Below, in pieces: positions 46,483 to 55,057 of a stretch of DNA of 64,000 nucleotides. The notes beneath the pieces were generated by a model. The model worked only from the letters and a program-made list of their open reading frames with translations, did no database searches and was not told where the DNA came from. Location of the stretch: positions 1 to 64,000 of the forward strand of contig NZ_AUPZ01000013.1 of the NCBI RefSeq assembly GCF_000445475.1, in the 5' to 3' direction. Position numbers and translations under genes: made by a program. How positions within the stretch are numbered: position 1 is the stretch's first letter; each line of letters starts with the position of its first letter. This DNA comes from Sulfurimonas hongkongensis. Its GTDB lineage: Bacteria > Campylobacterota > Campylobacteria > Campylobacterales > Sulfurimonadaceae.

Positions 46483-47964
46483 TTAAATATTTTTTTCTTC
46501 TTCCTTGGCCAAAGGAATTTTAATCACAAAGAGTGCACCCTCTTTAGAGTTATATACTTCTATAGTGCCGTTAAATCTTATCTCGACTATTGTTTTTGTT
46601 ATAAAAAGTCCAAGTCCAGTACCTTGTGATGGATGCTTAGTTGTAAAATAAGCATCAAATATTTTATCAACAATGCCATCATCAAATCCTCCACCATTAT
46701 CCTGGATTTTAATGATATTGTTTTTATCTTCAATCATACACTCTATAGTTATTTTTCCATTTTTTTTACCACTACCTACTATAGCATCTACGGCATTATG
46801 CAATATAACCAAAATAGCTTGCTCTATTTCACTGATAGACCCATAAGCAACAGACTCTTTATCCAAATTTACCTCAATTGATATTTTTTTGTTGTCAAAC
46901 ATACTATCTAGCAACTGCAAACTCTCTTCAACAGCCTTTTTAATGTAAAACTTCTTCATATTTTTTTTATCATAATCTTCATTAAGAAAATTTCTAAAAA
47001 CATCAATCGTTTTTGACATAAACGCTACCTGATTGTCAATTTCTTCAAAAATTTTTTTCTGATATTTAAAATCAACTTCTCCCAACATGCTTTTGATAGT
47101 TAAATCACTAATGCAAAGTTGTACAACATTAAGGGGCTGTTTCCACTGATGGGCAATATTGCTAATCATCGTTCCCATTTCAATAAATCGTGATTGTTTA
47201 AGCAAAAAGGCATCTTTAGCTTTATTGTTTTCTTCTTCGATAGCCTTCTCTCTCATAGCATCATCAATATTCTGCTGCATTTGTTTAAATCCATTGACAA
47301 TCTCAAATATAACATCATCTTTATTTAGGGTAAATTGTTTAAAAACAAGGTTATCTCCGGGCATATAGTCTTTGATCTCTGTAGCAATTCTACTCAACGG
47401 CATTAGCAAACCCTTTAACAATCGCATCTCCAAATAGAAATACAGGGTCAATATGATGGCAAAAAGAACCCCAGCAATAGTATATTTATTTGAAAGTTCT
47501 TTTAACATATAGTTACTATTGACAATTTCAAGAGTTCCCATAAAGTTTTTAGAAGAATCATCCTCTGGAGTGTAGATCTCTTTTTTATACTCTATATTAT
47601 ATGAATCTTCTGCAATATATTTTGATGTTTTACTCTCAGATACAAGCCTTCCATTCTTATCTTTAAAGGCGATATATTCAAGCTTGTAAACAATAAGCAT
47701 CTGTTTTAAGAACTCATCCATCTCAGATCTATCTGCATGACTGTTTATAAAATACCATACACTTACCCTCGGGGATAATGATTCAGCAATTATTTCAATA
47801 TGTGTCTTCTCAGATTGCATAAAAGTATCGTTAACAAGCTTATATATGAATATACCACCAGTAACTATTATCAACGATAGAGCAAAAACAATAAACATAA
47901 ATAACTTTCGTTGCAAAGAGATAGCACTAAGTGATTTTATAAATTTTTTATGTAAAATAGTCAT
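46483..47964 (-). CDS. Membrane sensor histidine kinase
   Basis: A 493-residue kinase. TM1 (about 22-42), periplasmic sensor of about 120 residues, TM2 (about 160-180), HAMP-like linker and coiled coil, H-box MISNIAHQWKQPLNVVQL, N-box LVILHNAVDAIVG, and G-boxes DNGGGFDDGIV and GTGLGLFITKTIVE. The HQWKQPLN kinases are a lineage-typical group in Sulfurimonas and Arcobacter. No response regulator is adjacent, so it is an orphan; it lies against the direction of lysS and glyA and looks like an insertion into the conserved gene block. Confidence 0.85.
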   Translation of the reverse strand: MTILHKKFIKSLSAISLQRKLFMFIVFALSLIIVTGGIFIYKLVNDTFMQSEKTHIEIIAESLSPRVSVWYFINSHADRSEMDEFLKQMLIVYKLEYIAFKDKNGRLVSESKTSKYIAEDSYNIEYKKEIYTPEDDSSKNFMGTLEIVNSNYMLKELSNKYTIAGVLFAIILTLYFYLEMRLLKGLLMPLSRIATEIKDYMPGDNLVFKQFTLNKDDVIFEIVNGFKQMQQNIDDAMREKAIEEENNKAKDAFLLKQSRFIEMGTMISNIAHQWKQPLNVVQLCISDLTIKSMLGEVDFKYQKKIFEEIDNQVAFMSKTIDVFRNFLNEDYDKKNMKKFYIKKAVEESLQLLDSMFDNKKISIEVNLDKESVAYGSISEIEQAILVILHNAVDAIVGSGKKNGKITIECMIEDKNNIIKIQDNGGGFDDGIVDKIFDAYFTTKHPSQGTGLGLFITKTIVEIRFNGTIEVYNSKEGALFVIKIPLAKEEEKNI

Positions 47965-48152
47965 TCAAATACCGTATTTCTCTCTTCATTTATGCAAATG
48001 CAAGATTATAACATACTAAACAACAGACATTATTGGTAAAGTTTAAAATAATCAAACCCTTATTAATTTATAATCCTTCAAAGCATTCAATCCACAAAAA
48101 TGAATAAAACCATTGCAAAATTTTATTCAGTCTTTTATTATCATATTTTTTG

Positions 48153-48158
48153 TATAAT
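48153..48158 (+). promoter_or_regulatory. Extended -10 promoter of glyA
   Basis: TGTATAAT after a T-rich tract (ATATTTTTTG), 30 bp before the glyA ATG. This matches the campylobacterial sigma-70 pattern of T-rich upstream sequence plus extended -10. Confidence 0.5.
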
Positions 48159-48188
48159 CCACAGAATTTTAACAAGGATTTTTATACC

Positions 48189-49436
48189 ATGAGTTTTTTA
48201 AAAGAGTACGATAACGAAATATTTGAGTTATGTGAAAAAGAGTTAGAGCGACAAACTAACCACTTAGAGATGATTGCATCTGAAAACTTTACACTTCCAG
48301 CTGTGATGGAAGCTATGGGATCAGTGTTTACAAACAAGTATGCAGAAGGATATCCAAACAAGAGATATTATGGCGGCTGTGAGTATGCTGATGGTGTTGA
48401 GCAGTTAGCCATAGAGAGAGCCTGTGAGCTTTTTGGATGTAAGTATGCAAATGTTCAACCTCACTCAGGAAGCCAAGCAAATGCAGCTGTTTATGCAGGT
48501 CTACTAAAGGCTGGAGATAAGCTTTTAGGAATGGATTTAAGTCATGGTGGCCACTTAACTCATGGTTCTAAGCCAAGTTTTTCTGGACAAAATTATTCAA
48601 GTTTTACTTATGGTGTTGAGCTTGATGGTCGTATGGATTATGATAAAATCATGGAGATTGCAAAAGCTGTAAAACCAAAGATCATAGTTTGTGGTGCTTC
48701 TGCTTATGCTAGAGAGATTGACTTTAAAAAATTTCGTGAGATTGCTGACGAAGTTGGCGCTATTATGTTTGCAGATATCGCTCATGTAGCTGGTTTAGTT
48801 GCAGCTGGAGAACACCCTAGTCCATTTCCTCACGCTCATGTTGTAACAACTACTACACACAAAACTCTAGCAGGTCCTCGTGGTGGTATGATTATGACAA
48901 ATGATGAAGATATAGCAAAAAAGATGAACTCAGCTATTTTTCCAGGACTTCAAGGTGGACCACTTGTACATGTTATTGCCGCAAAAGCTGTTGGTTTTAA
49001 GTATAACTTAAGCCCAGAGTGGAAAGAGTACGCAAAGCAAGTAAAAACAAATGCTAGAATCTTAGGTGAAGTTATGATGAGTAGAGGTTATGATGTAGTT
49101 AGCGGTGGGACTGACAATCATCTTATCTTAGTATCTTTTGTTGGTCGTGAGATTAGTGGTAAAGATGCAGATGCAGCACTAGAGAATGCTGGTATTACTA
49201 TAAACAAAAATACAGTTCCTGGCGAGACAAGAAGCCCATTTGTAACTTCTGGTATCCGTATAGGTTCAGCAGCGCTTACAAGCAGAGGCATGAAAGATAA
49301 AGAGTTCACATTTATTGCAAATAAGATAGCAGATGTTTTAGATGATATCAATAACACTAAACTTCAAGAGACTATAAAAGAGGAGCTAAAAGCATTAGCT
49401 CAAAATTTTATAATCTACAATCAATCAACATACTAA
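48189..49436 (+). CDS. glyA: Serine hydroxymethyltransferase
   Basis: A 415-residue PLP enzyme interconverting serine and glycine with tetrahydrofolate, the main source of one-carbon units. Motifs: [37 protein letters not shown], and the PLP lysine in [19 protein letters not shown] 48189 is supported by AAGGAT upstream and by the family N-terminus; the frame is open further upstream, but that stretch overlaps the -10 element. Confidence 0.96.
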   Translation: MSFLKEYDNEIFELCEKELERQTNHLEMIASENFTLPAVMEAMGSVFTNKYAEGYPNKRYYGGCEYADGVEQLAIERACELFGCKYANVQPHSGSQANAAVYAGLLKAGDKLLGMDLSHGGHLTHGSKPSFSGQNYSSFTYGVELDGRMDYDKIMEIAKAVKPKIIVCGASAYAREIDFKKFREIADEVGAIMFADIAHVAGLVAAGEHPSPFPHAHVVTTTTHKTLAGPRGGMIMTNDEDIAKKMNSAIFPGLQGGPLVHVIAAKAVGFKYNLSPEWKEYAKQVKTNARILGEVMMSRGYDVVSGGTDNHLILVSFVGREISGKDADAALENAGITINKNTVPGETRSPFVTSGIRIGSAALTSRGMKDKEFTFIANKIADVLDDINNTKLQETIKEELKALAQNFIIYNQSTY

Positions 49437-49480
49437 AACTTCTGACCTAAAATAAAAAGGCAGAAAGAAGCTCAGCGCAA

Positions 49481-49689
49481 GGAATTACTTCCGATACCGT
49501 AACAAAACAAAGAGGCATAAGTGCCGAGAGCTTCCCGCTGAGGGAAACCCAGCGTTAGCGTAGGTAGCGGAATTACTTCCGATACCGTAACAAAACAAAG
49601 AGGCATAAGTGCCGAGAGCTTCCCGCTGAGGGAAACCCAGCGTTAGCGTAGGTAGCGGAATTACTTCCGATACCGTAACAAAATAAATA
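49481..49689. repeat. 88-bp tandem direct repeat, two full copies plus a partial third
   Basis: The units start at 49481, 49569 and 49657 with the sequence GGAATTACTTCCGATACCG. Copies 1 and 2 are identical over 88 bp; the third stops after about 30 bp. Each unit contains the short inverted repeat TTCCC-GCTGA-GGGAA, and across the unit junctions CGGAA-TTAC-TTCCG forms. It is more GC-rich than its surroundings, fills the 303-bp gap between glyA and the DUF1882 gene, and contains no credible gene. Confidence 0.9.
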
Positions 49690-49739
49690 GATGAAAGGCT
49701 TCCTTTCATTTTATAAAATAAAATTAAAGGAATATATAT

Positions 49740-50282
49740 TTGACTGCAATGGATTTAAAACTTATTAAAATGGTTAGTGATCACTACTGGATTAAAAGTG
49801 ATAGTGTTGTAAATAAATTATCATATAGAGGTAGAACATTTTATAATAAGTTTGAGAGAGTAGATGCTCCCTTGACGCAGTCTGTAATCAACCAACATAT
49901 AAAAGGTGAGATAACTGTTGCTCACTCCTTAGTAAACTCTCATAATAAAGTTGAGAACATAGTTATTGACTACAATGGAAGAGATCCTGAGAGGTTTTAC
50001 CATAGAGCTCAACTTCTTCTTCGTGAAGAGGGTTACATAAACTTTACAGCCTATCAAACAAAAACCGAGGGACATCTTCATGTCTATATACATAAAGGTC
50101 ACACAACTCTTCAAGAAGCTATTCAACTAGGAAAAATGATCTCTATGAAGTTAGCAGCCAAACAACCAAAACAGTGGAGGATGTTCCCAAATGCAGATGT
50201 GCCAGAGGAGTACAACATACTAACGCTTCCTTACGAGGTCTATGCCAAAGAGCGAGGAGCTTCTTGGTCAAAACATATGTAG
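49740..50282 (+). CDS. DUF1882 domain protein
   Basis: A 180-residue protein of the DUF1882 group, restricted to Campylobacterota as far as I know and lying after glyA as in Campylobacter. Function unknown. Soluble, basic, with a conserved opening [20 protein letters not shown] and the segment [42 protein letters not shown] start nine bases after AAAGG is preferred; the ATG at 49749 would be too far from it. It is separated from its neighbours on both sides by tandem repeats. Confidence 0.8.
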   Translation: MTAMDLKLIKMVSDHYWIKSDSVVNKLSYRGRTFYNKFERVDAPLTQSVINQHIKGEITVAHSLVNSHNKVENIVIDYNGRDPERFYHRAQLLLREEGYINFTAYQTKTEGHLHVYIHKGHTTLQEAIQLGKMISMKLAAKQPKQWRMFPNADVPEEYNILTLPYEVYAKERGASWSKHM

Positions 50283-50310
50283 TATGCTTCTTTAGAAAAC
50301 TTACTCTTAG

Positions 50311-50388
50311 TTTTCTTTAAAAAAGTATAAACATTGTTTTCTTTAAAAAAGCATAAACATTGTTTTCTTTAAAAAAGCATAAACATTG
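50311..50388. repeat. 26-bp tandem repeat, three copies
   Basis: Units at 50311-50336, 50337-50362 and 50363-50388, each beginning TTTTCTTTAAAAAAG and ending CATTG. Units 2 and 3 are identical and unit 1 differs at one base. The array ends just upstream of the -10 element of the SPOR gene, where T-rich phased sequence is expected to matter for promoter strength. Confidence 0.9.
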
Positions 50389-50403
50389 TTTTGATAACTT
50401 TGC

Positions 50404-50409
50404 TATAAT
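50404..50409 (+). promoter_or_regulatory. Extended -10 promoter of the SPOR gene
   Basis: TGCTATAAT, 52 bp before the ATG at 50462 and 15 bp after the 26-bp repeat array. It probably drives the SPOR-trpE-aroE operon. Confidence 0.5.
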
Positions 50410-50461
50410 TAATTGTAAAATTTTGGTATTATAAGTGCTAGTAAACTTTTAAAGGTATATT

Positions 50462-51127
50462 ATGAATGAAAAAAATGAACTAAATGATATTATATTAAAC
50501 AAAGGCAACTCTGCTAGCTCTAACAAAAAGATTGTTTTAGCTGTAGCTACTTTAGGCGTTATTCTTATAATAGTAGTGATGCTTATGAGTACTCTCACTC
50601 CTGATGCAAAGGACAATCTACCACAACCAATACCACTTCCACAAGAAGAAGTAACTACCGTTGAGAAACCTCAAGAAGAGCCACTTTTTGAAGAGGTAGA
50701 AGTTATTCAAGAAAACTCAAATGACAATGACAATCTCGACCAGATTGCTCAAAGATTAAAGCAACAATCTCAAGATACCAAAGAAGAAGCAAAGCCATCA
50801 GTAAAACCTAAAAAAGAAAAGGCTAAAGTAGCTACTAAAGCTGAACCTAAAGTGCAAAAAAAGGCAGAGGCACAGGCTCCAAAGCCTAGTATTGACAATG
50901 CTTACTATGTTCAAGTTGGCTCTTTTTCAAAATATGCACCAAACAAGAAATTTTTAGACTCCATCTTAGCACAAGGTTATAGATACAAGTTTCACAAAGT
51001 AGCAAAAGGTTCTAGCGTTTTAAACAAAGTATTAGTAGGACCTTTCTATACTGAAAAAGAGGCCAGAAGTGCTCTTAGAACCATCAGAAGCAACATAGAA
51101 GCTGGTGCATTTTTGATTAAACTATAA
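50462..51127 (+). CDS. SPOR-domain membrane protein
   Basis: A 221-residue bitopic inner-membrane protein with a short cytoplasmic N-terminus, a transmembrane segment (about 22-42, KIVLAVATLGVILIIVVMLM), a Pro/Glu/Lys-rich periplasmic linker (about 50-140) and a C-terminal SPOR domain (about 147-221, NAYYVQVGSFSKYAPNK). SPOR domains bind denuded glycan strands at septa, so a division-site role is likely. It overlaps trpE by 1 bp and has the same place as its Campylobacter counterpart. Confidence 0.85.
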   Translation: MNEKNELNDIILNKGNSASSNKKIVLAVATLGVILIIVVMLMSTLTPDAKDNLPQPIPLPQEEVTTVEKPQEEPLFEEVEVIQENSNDNDNLDQIAQRLKQQSQDTKEEAKPSVKPKKEKAKVATKAEPKVQKKAEAQAPKPSIDNAYYVQVGSFSKYAPNKKFLDSILAQGYRYKFHKVAKGSSVLNKVLVGPFYTEKEARSALRTIRSNIEAGAFLIKL

Positions 51128-52530
51128 TGATTTACTCTAAACAATTTGTACTAGACCAGTTAGCACCTATTGCAGTTTATGCCAAATTAAAGAGTATCTT
51201 TAGAGGCGAGATATCTTACCTTTTTGAGAGCGCTGGACAGAGTGATGGCAACTACAGTTTTATCTGTATTGGAGCTAGAGAGAGGCTTCAATATACAAAC
51301 GATGAAACAATTTATACTGATGCATCTGGCAAAGTAAGCAAACTAACGCAAAACCCATTTGGGTTTTTAAAAGAGTACTATAAGAAGATAGATACCAAAA
51401 AATATAGAGAAGCTACAAGTAAGTTAAAAATAGGCTATGTTGATGGCTTTATCGGCTATGTCGGTTATGACATGGTTAAAGTTTTTGAACCAAAGCTAAA
51501 AAAATATATGAACGAACTCAAAGATGAGCTTAACACCCCAGACCTTGATCTAATTCTTCCAAAACTCGTACTAGTATATTCACACAAAAATCATCAAATC
51601 ACTCTCATTAGCATGCAAGAAGAGTTAAGCAAAGAGTTTGACTCCATAGAAACAAAACTTAAAAGTTCTTATGAATATGTAAATATGAAAAAAAACGAAG
51701 GAACTGACAAAGGAAGTTTCGCGCACTCCAAAGAGAAATTTTTTAAGATGATAGAAGACTCCAAAGAGATGATAAAAAGCGGAGATGTTTTTCAAATCCT
51801 TATGACAAACCGCTTTACAAGAAATATAAAAGTAGACCCTTTTAGTTTCTACAGAATCCTAAGAACTAAAAATCCATCACCATATATGTTTTTACTAGAA
51901 TACGATGACTTTAACATAGTTGGAAGCTCACCTGAGGTAATGGTTAGACTAAGTGATGGACAACTTCTTCTAAGACCAATTGCAGGAACAAGAAAAAGAG
52001 GTAGCACAAAACAAAGAGACAAAGAGCTTGAGCTTGAACTCTTAGCTGATCCAAAAGAGTTAGCAGAGCATCTAATGCTTATAGATTTAGGTAGAAACGA
52101 TGTGAGTCGTGTATCAAAAACTGGAAGTGTAAAAGTTGAAGATATGATGCACATAGAGAGGTTTTCTCATGTTATGCACATAGTCTCAGACGTAACTGCA
52201 ACACTAGCTGATGGCAAAGATATGTTTGACCTTTTTATGGCTACATTTACCGCTGGAACTATGACAGGCGCGCCAAAAATACGGGCTATGGAACTTATTG
52301 CACAATATGAGGGTATAAAAAGAGGTTTTTATAGTGGAAGTGTAGGTTATTTTGGTTTTGATGGAAATATGGATAGTGCCATAACCATAAGAACTGCTCT
52401 TGTAAAAGAGGATAAAGTTGTACTTCAAGCTGGTGCTGGAGTTGTAGCTGATAGCCAAAATGAATTAGAATATCTAGAAGTTAAAAACAAACTTGGCGCC
52501 CTAGTCGCTTCACTCGAAGATCTAGACTAA
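51127..52530 (+). CDS. trpE: Anthranilate synthase component I
   Basis: A 467-residue chorismate-using enzyme. The N-terminal regulatory part has the LLES-like motif SYLFESAGQSDGNYSFI linked to tryptophan feedback. The catalytic part has NIVGSSPEVMVR, RPIAGTRKRG, HLMLIDLGRNDVSRVS and FTAGTMTGAPKIRAME. PIAGT is the TrpE form, whereas aminodeoxychorismate synthase PabB has PIKGT. No trpG/pabA glutaminase is adjacent, so the amidotransferase partner must lie elsewhere. It overlaps the SPOR gene by 1 bp and abuts aroE. Confidence 0.87.
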   Translation: MIYSKQFVLDQLAPIAVYAKLKSIFRGEISYLFESAGQSDGNYSFICIGARERLQYTNDETIYTDASGKVSKLTQNPFGFLKEYYKKIDTKKYREATSKLKIGYVDGFIGYVGYDMVKVFEPKLKKYMNELKDELNTPDLDLILPKLVLVYSHKNHQITLISMQEELSKEFDSIETKLKSSYEYVNMKKNEGTDKGSFAHSKEKFFKMIEDSKEMIKSGDVFQILMTNRFTRNIKVDPFSFYRILRTKNPSPYMFLLEYDDFNIVGSSPEVMVRLSDGQLLLRPIAGTRKRGSTKQRDKELELELLADPKELAEHLMLIDLGRNDVSRVSKTGSVKVEDMMHIERFSHVMHIVSDVTATLADGKDMFDLFMATFTAGTMTGAPKIRAMELIAQYEGIKRGFYSGSVGYFGFDGNMDSAITIRTALVKEDKVVLQAGAGVVADSQNELEYLEVKNKLGALVASLEDLD

Positions 52531-53322
52531 ATGAAATTATTTGCGATTTTTGGCGATCCTGTATCACACTCTCGCTCTCCACTTATGCACAATTCCGTTT
52601 TTAGGGCACTAGGCTACAATGCTTGTTACACAAGAGTTCATCTAAGAGATGGAACAAAGCTAAAAGAGACTTTTTTTTCTCTTAAACTTAGCGGTGCAAA
52701 TGTTACAGTTCCACATAAAGAGGAAGCCTTTAGAGCTTGTGATGAAGTTAGAGGCTTTGCAAAGAGTGTAGGTGTTGTAAACACTCTAATAAACGAAAAT
52801 GGAAGACTCATAGGCTATAACACTGACTCTGATGGTTTTATGTTTGCTATAGAAGAGTTTGGCGAGATAAAAAATGTACTAATTTTAGGAGCTGGTGGAA
52901 CTGCTAAAGCTCTAGCATCTAGGTTTGCTCAAGATAATATAAAAGTATCAGTTTTAAACAGAAGCGAAGCAAGACTATCTTATTTTAATAAGATTGGCTG
53001 TGAGATATCGAGCTGGGATAGCTACAAAAGTAAAAACTACGACTTAGTTATAAATACAACAAGTGCAGGATTAAAAGATGAAGAACTCCCCGCTTCAAAA
53101 GAGATGGTAGAAGATATCTTAACTAAAACCTCATTTGTAGCAGATGTTATATATGGCAAACTAACTCCATTTTTAAGCCTTGCAAAAGAACATAACATCA
53201 CCTACAAAGATGGAGCAGACATGCTACTAGGTCAAGGCATCTTAGCAAATGAACTCTTTGTAAACAAAGAGCTAAGTCTAAAGAATATAAAAACTCATAT
53301 GCAAAAAAGCTTTGAGCTTTAA
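52531..53322 (+). CDS. aroE: Shikimate dehydrogenase
   Basis: A 263-residue NADPH-dependent enzyme of the shikimate pathway. Substrate motif GDPVSHSRSPLMHNSVF, catalytic Lys in NVTVPHKEEAF, YNTDSDGF, a Rossmann fold with LGAGGTAKALASRF, and GADMLLGQGILANELF near the C-terminus. It starts directly after the trpE stop, so the two are one operon. It converges with the permease gene; a short hairpin TTTGAG/CTCAAA spans its stop codon. Confidence 0.95.
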   Translation: MKLFAIFGDPVSHSRSPLMHNSVFRALGYNACYTRVHLRDGTKLKETFFSLKLSGANVTVPHKEEAFRACDEVRGFAKSVGVVNTLINENGRLIGYNTDSDGFMFAIEEFGEIKNVLILGAGGTAKALASRFAQDNIKVSVLNRSEARLSYFNKIGCEISSWDSYKSKNYDLVINTTSAGLKDEELPASKEMVEDILTKTSFVADVIYGKLTPFLSLAKEHNITYKDGADMLLGQGILANELFVNKELSLKNIKTHMQKSFEL

Positions 53323-53335
53323 ACTCAAATACTCT

Positions 53336-54298
53336 TTATAAAATCATATTAAAGATAAATCCTACAAAGAGTATTGCACTGCCAACCGTAGTAAAAAAGA
53401 TAACTATTAGTTTAGTACTTAAAACTTTCTTTAGTATCATAGCCTCAGGAAGGCTGAGTGCCACAACTGCCATCATAAAGCTAAGAGCAGTTCCAAGTAG
53501 CATCCCTTTTTGAGTCAAAACTTCAATAAGTGGCAACATCCCAGCTGCACTTGAGTACATCGGAATCCCCATAATAACAGCAACTATAGGTGCATACCAA
53601 ACATCTCCTCCAGCATATTTGGTTATAAAGTCGGTTGGAACATAACCATGTATAAAGGCTCCAATGGCTATACCTACGATAACATAGAGATATATCTGCT
53701 TGAAAATATCCATAGTGTCATTCCACGCGTTACTCATTTTGAGTTTAAATAGAGTTTGATTATTTACTTCTTGAGTTCCACTACAGCAGGTTGCTTTTAC
53801 TTCAAGTAAAACCTCTTTTTCAAGTTTTAGGCTTCCAATAATAAGACCCGCTACAATAGCGATAGTGAGTGAAAATCCAATATATAGCAGCGTGATTTTT
53901 AAACCAAAGAGAGAGAAAAGTAGAGCAATAACTACAGCATCACTAAGTGGCGCAGAGATGAGATAACTAAAGGTGACTCCTAAAGGTATTCTAGCTTGCA
54001 AGAAACCCAAAAACAGTGGAATAGCGCTACATGAACAAAAAGGAGTAAGCATCCCAAAAAGAGCAGCAAATATGTGTCCAACAATCCTATTTTTACCACT
54101 AATATAATCTCTTACTCTCTCAATAGGAAAGTAACTTCTCAAAAGTGTTACAGCGTAAACTATAGCGATGAGCAGTACAAAGATTTTTATAGTGTCAAAA
54201 AGAAAAAAATGTAAAGCCTTCCCTAGATGACTAGCACTATCAAAATCTAAAAGTTCAAAAATTATATAAGCACTAAAACTCTCCCAAAGACTAAACAT
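53336..54298 (-). CDS. ArsP/YraQ-type (DUF318) permease
   Basis: A 320-residue inner-membrane protein with about eight to ten transmembrane segments in two halves. Halves carry the family signatures FGMLTPFCSCSAIPLFLGF and the MGIPMYSSAAGMLPL region. A cysteine pair occurs in the central loop (ATCCSGTQ). The Campylobacter member ArsP exports organoarsenicals; others in this family are tied to copper or zinc. A palindrome 65 bp upstream looks like an ArsR-family operator, which favours a metal/metalloid exporter. No regulator gene is adjacent. Confidence 0.8.
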   Translation of the reverse strand: MFSLWESFSAYIIFELLDFDSASHLGKALHFFLFDTIKIFVLLIAIVYAVTLLRSYFPIERVRDYISGKNRIVGHIFAALFGMLTPFCSCSAIPLFLGFLQARIPLGVTFSYLISAPLSDAVVIALLFSLFGLKITLLYIGFSLTIAIVAGLIIGSLKLEKEVLLEVKATCCSGTQEVNNQTLFKLKMSNAWNDTMDIFKQIYLYVIVGIAIGAFIHGYVPTDFITKYAGGDVWYAPIVAVIMGIPMYSSAAGMLPLIEVLTQKGMLLGTALSFMMAVVALSLPEAMILKKVLSTKLIVIFFTTVGSAILFVGFIFNMIL

Positions 54299-54362
54299 TT
54301 CAACTCCTAAATCTATTTACGCTCTCTTATTTAAAAATTGAAGTGTAGCATATTTAAATTAT

Positions 54363-54384
54363 TATATCAATATATATTGATATA
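54363..54384. promoter_or_regulatory. 22-bp palindromic operator, ArsR/SmtB-like
   Basis: A perfect palindrome, TATATCAA, six A/T bases, TTGATATA, between the divergent permease (start 54298) and deaminase (start 54434). ATCAA-N6-TTGAT-type palindromes are typical of ArsR-family metal-sensing repressors. The cognate regulator is not in the window. Confidence 0.5.
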
Positions 54385-54433
54385 GTAATTTATCTAAAAT
54401 AAAAATCAACCCTGTTTTGGTTATAATTTTCAT

Positions 54434-54892
54434 ATGAATAAATTTATGAAGATAGCTTATGATGAAGCAGTTGATGGAATGTTAAAAAACGAAGGTGGGC
54501 CTTTTGGCGCGGTTATTGTAAAAAATGATAAAGTCATCTCAAAAGCACATAACTGCGTGTTATCGACCAATGATCCAACCGCTCACGCAGAGATAAATGC
54601 CATAAGAGAGGCAAGTGAGGTATTAGGCACATTTGAGCTTAATGAATGCACGCTCTACACAAGTTGCAAACCTTGCCCTATGTGTTTAGGAGCGATCTTT
54701 TGGGCAAGGATTCCTATTGTTTATTATGGAGCAAATGAAGAAGATGCAACTTATGGTGGCTTTGATGATAAACGCTTTTATGAGATGATAAAAGGCAAAA
54801 ACTCAGATGTTAAACTAATAGAGTTAGATGCCAAACAAAATGCAAAACTATTTGATATGTGGCTTAAAAAAAGCGATAGAAAGATCTATTAA
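54434..54892 (+). CDS. Nucleobase/nucleoside deaminase (guanine deaminase-like)
   Basis: A 152-residue cytidine-deaminase-fold enzyme. Zinc ligands and catalytic Glu are in THAEINAIRE-like AHAEINAIREA and SCKPCPMCLGAIFWAR. The C-terminal extension with YYGANEEDATYGGFDDKRFYEMI resembles Bacillus-type guanine deaminase more than tRNA adenosine deaminase TadA. It would deaminate free purine or pyrimidine bases for salvage. Single gene; the upstream operator may affect it as well as the divergent permease. Confidence 0.83.
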   Translation: MNKFMKIAYDEAVDGMLKNEGGPFGAVIVKNDKVISKAHNCVLSTNDPTAHAEINAIREASEVLGTFELNECTLYTSCKPCPMCLGAIFWARIPIVYYGANEEDATYGGFDDKRFYEMIKGKNSDVKLIELDAKQNAKLFDMWLKKSDRKIY

Positions 54893-54900
54893 TAAAGATA

Positions 54901-55016
54901 AATTGAACCCTCTGAACAATTCAATTAGATCCTGAATCAAGTTCAGGATGACGTCCTAACCGTCATTCCGTGCTTGACACGGAATCTAGTTTATATATTA
55001 ATCAGAGGGTTCAATT
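54901..55016. repeat. 116-bp nested palindromic (REPIN/MITE-like) element
   Basis: Perfect 15-bp terminal inverted repeats, AATTGAACCCTCTGA at 54901-54915 and TCAGAGGGTTCAATT at 55002-55016. Inside are two 30-bp hairpin modules in opposite orientation, each with TAGAT on one side, ATGACG on the other and the loop TCAAG, but with different stems (ATCCTGAA/TTCAGGAT; ATTCCGTG/CACGGAAT). No coding capacity. It lies between the deaminase and hemJ, whose 3' ends face each other. Confidence 0.85.
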
Positions 55017-55057
55017 ATAATGAGAGCCTTTGTAAGTTGTAAAATACAAAAGCTGCT

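Noticed and set aside
46462-46504. Convergent terminator between lysS and the kinase gene
   Set aside because: GGAAGAAAAA and TTTTTTCTTCTTCC can pair only with a bulge, and the 3' arm lies inside the kinase coding end. Too weak to list.
49481-49689. CRISPR array
   Set aside because: The repeat units are directly adjacent, 88 bp long and without unique spacers; no cas genes are present.
49485-49709. A 74-codon minus-strand frame across the 88-bp repeats
   Set aside because: It is produced by the repeat itself (88 is not a multiple of 3, so the peptide changes frame between copies) and has no ribosome-binding site.
50311-50388. CRISPR or phage attachment site
   Set aside because: A pure 26-bp tandem repeat without spacers, integrase or tRNA gene nearby.
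42631-53322. Cyclic-di-GMP or two-component signalling island
   Set aside because: The diguanylate cyclase and the kinase are separate single genes among housekeeping genes; nothing links them.
51127-53322. Tryptophan biosynthesis operon
   Set aside because: Only trpE is present; trpG, D, C, B and A are absent, and aroE is next. It is a mixed aromatic pathway pair, not a trp operon.
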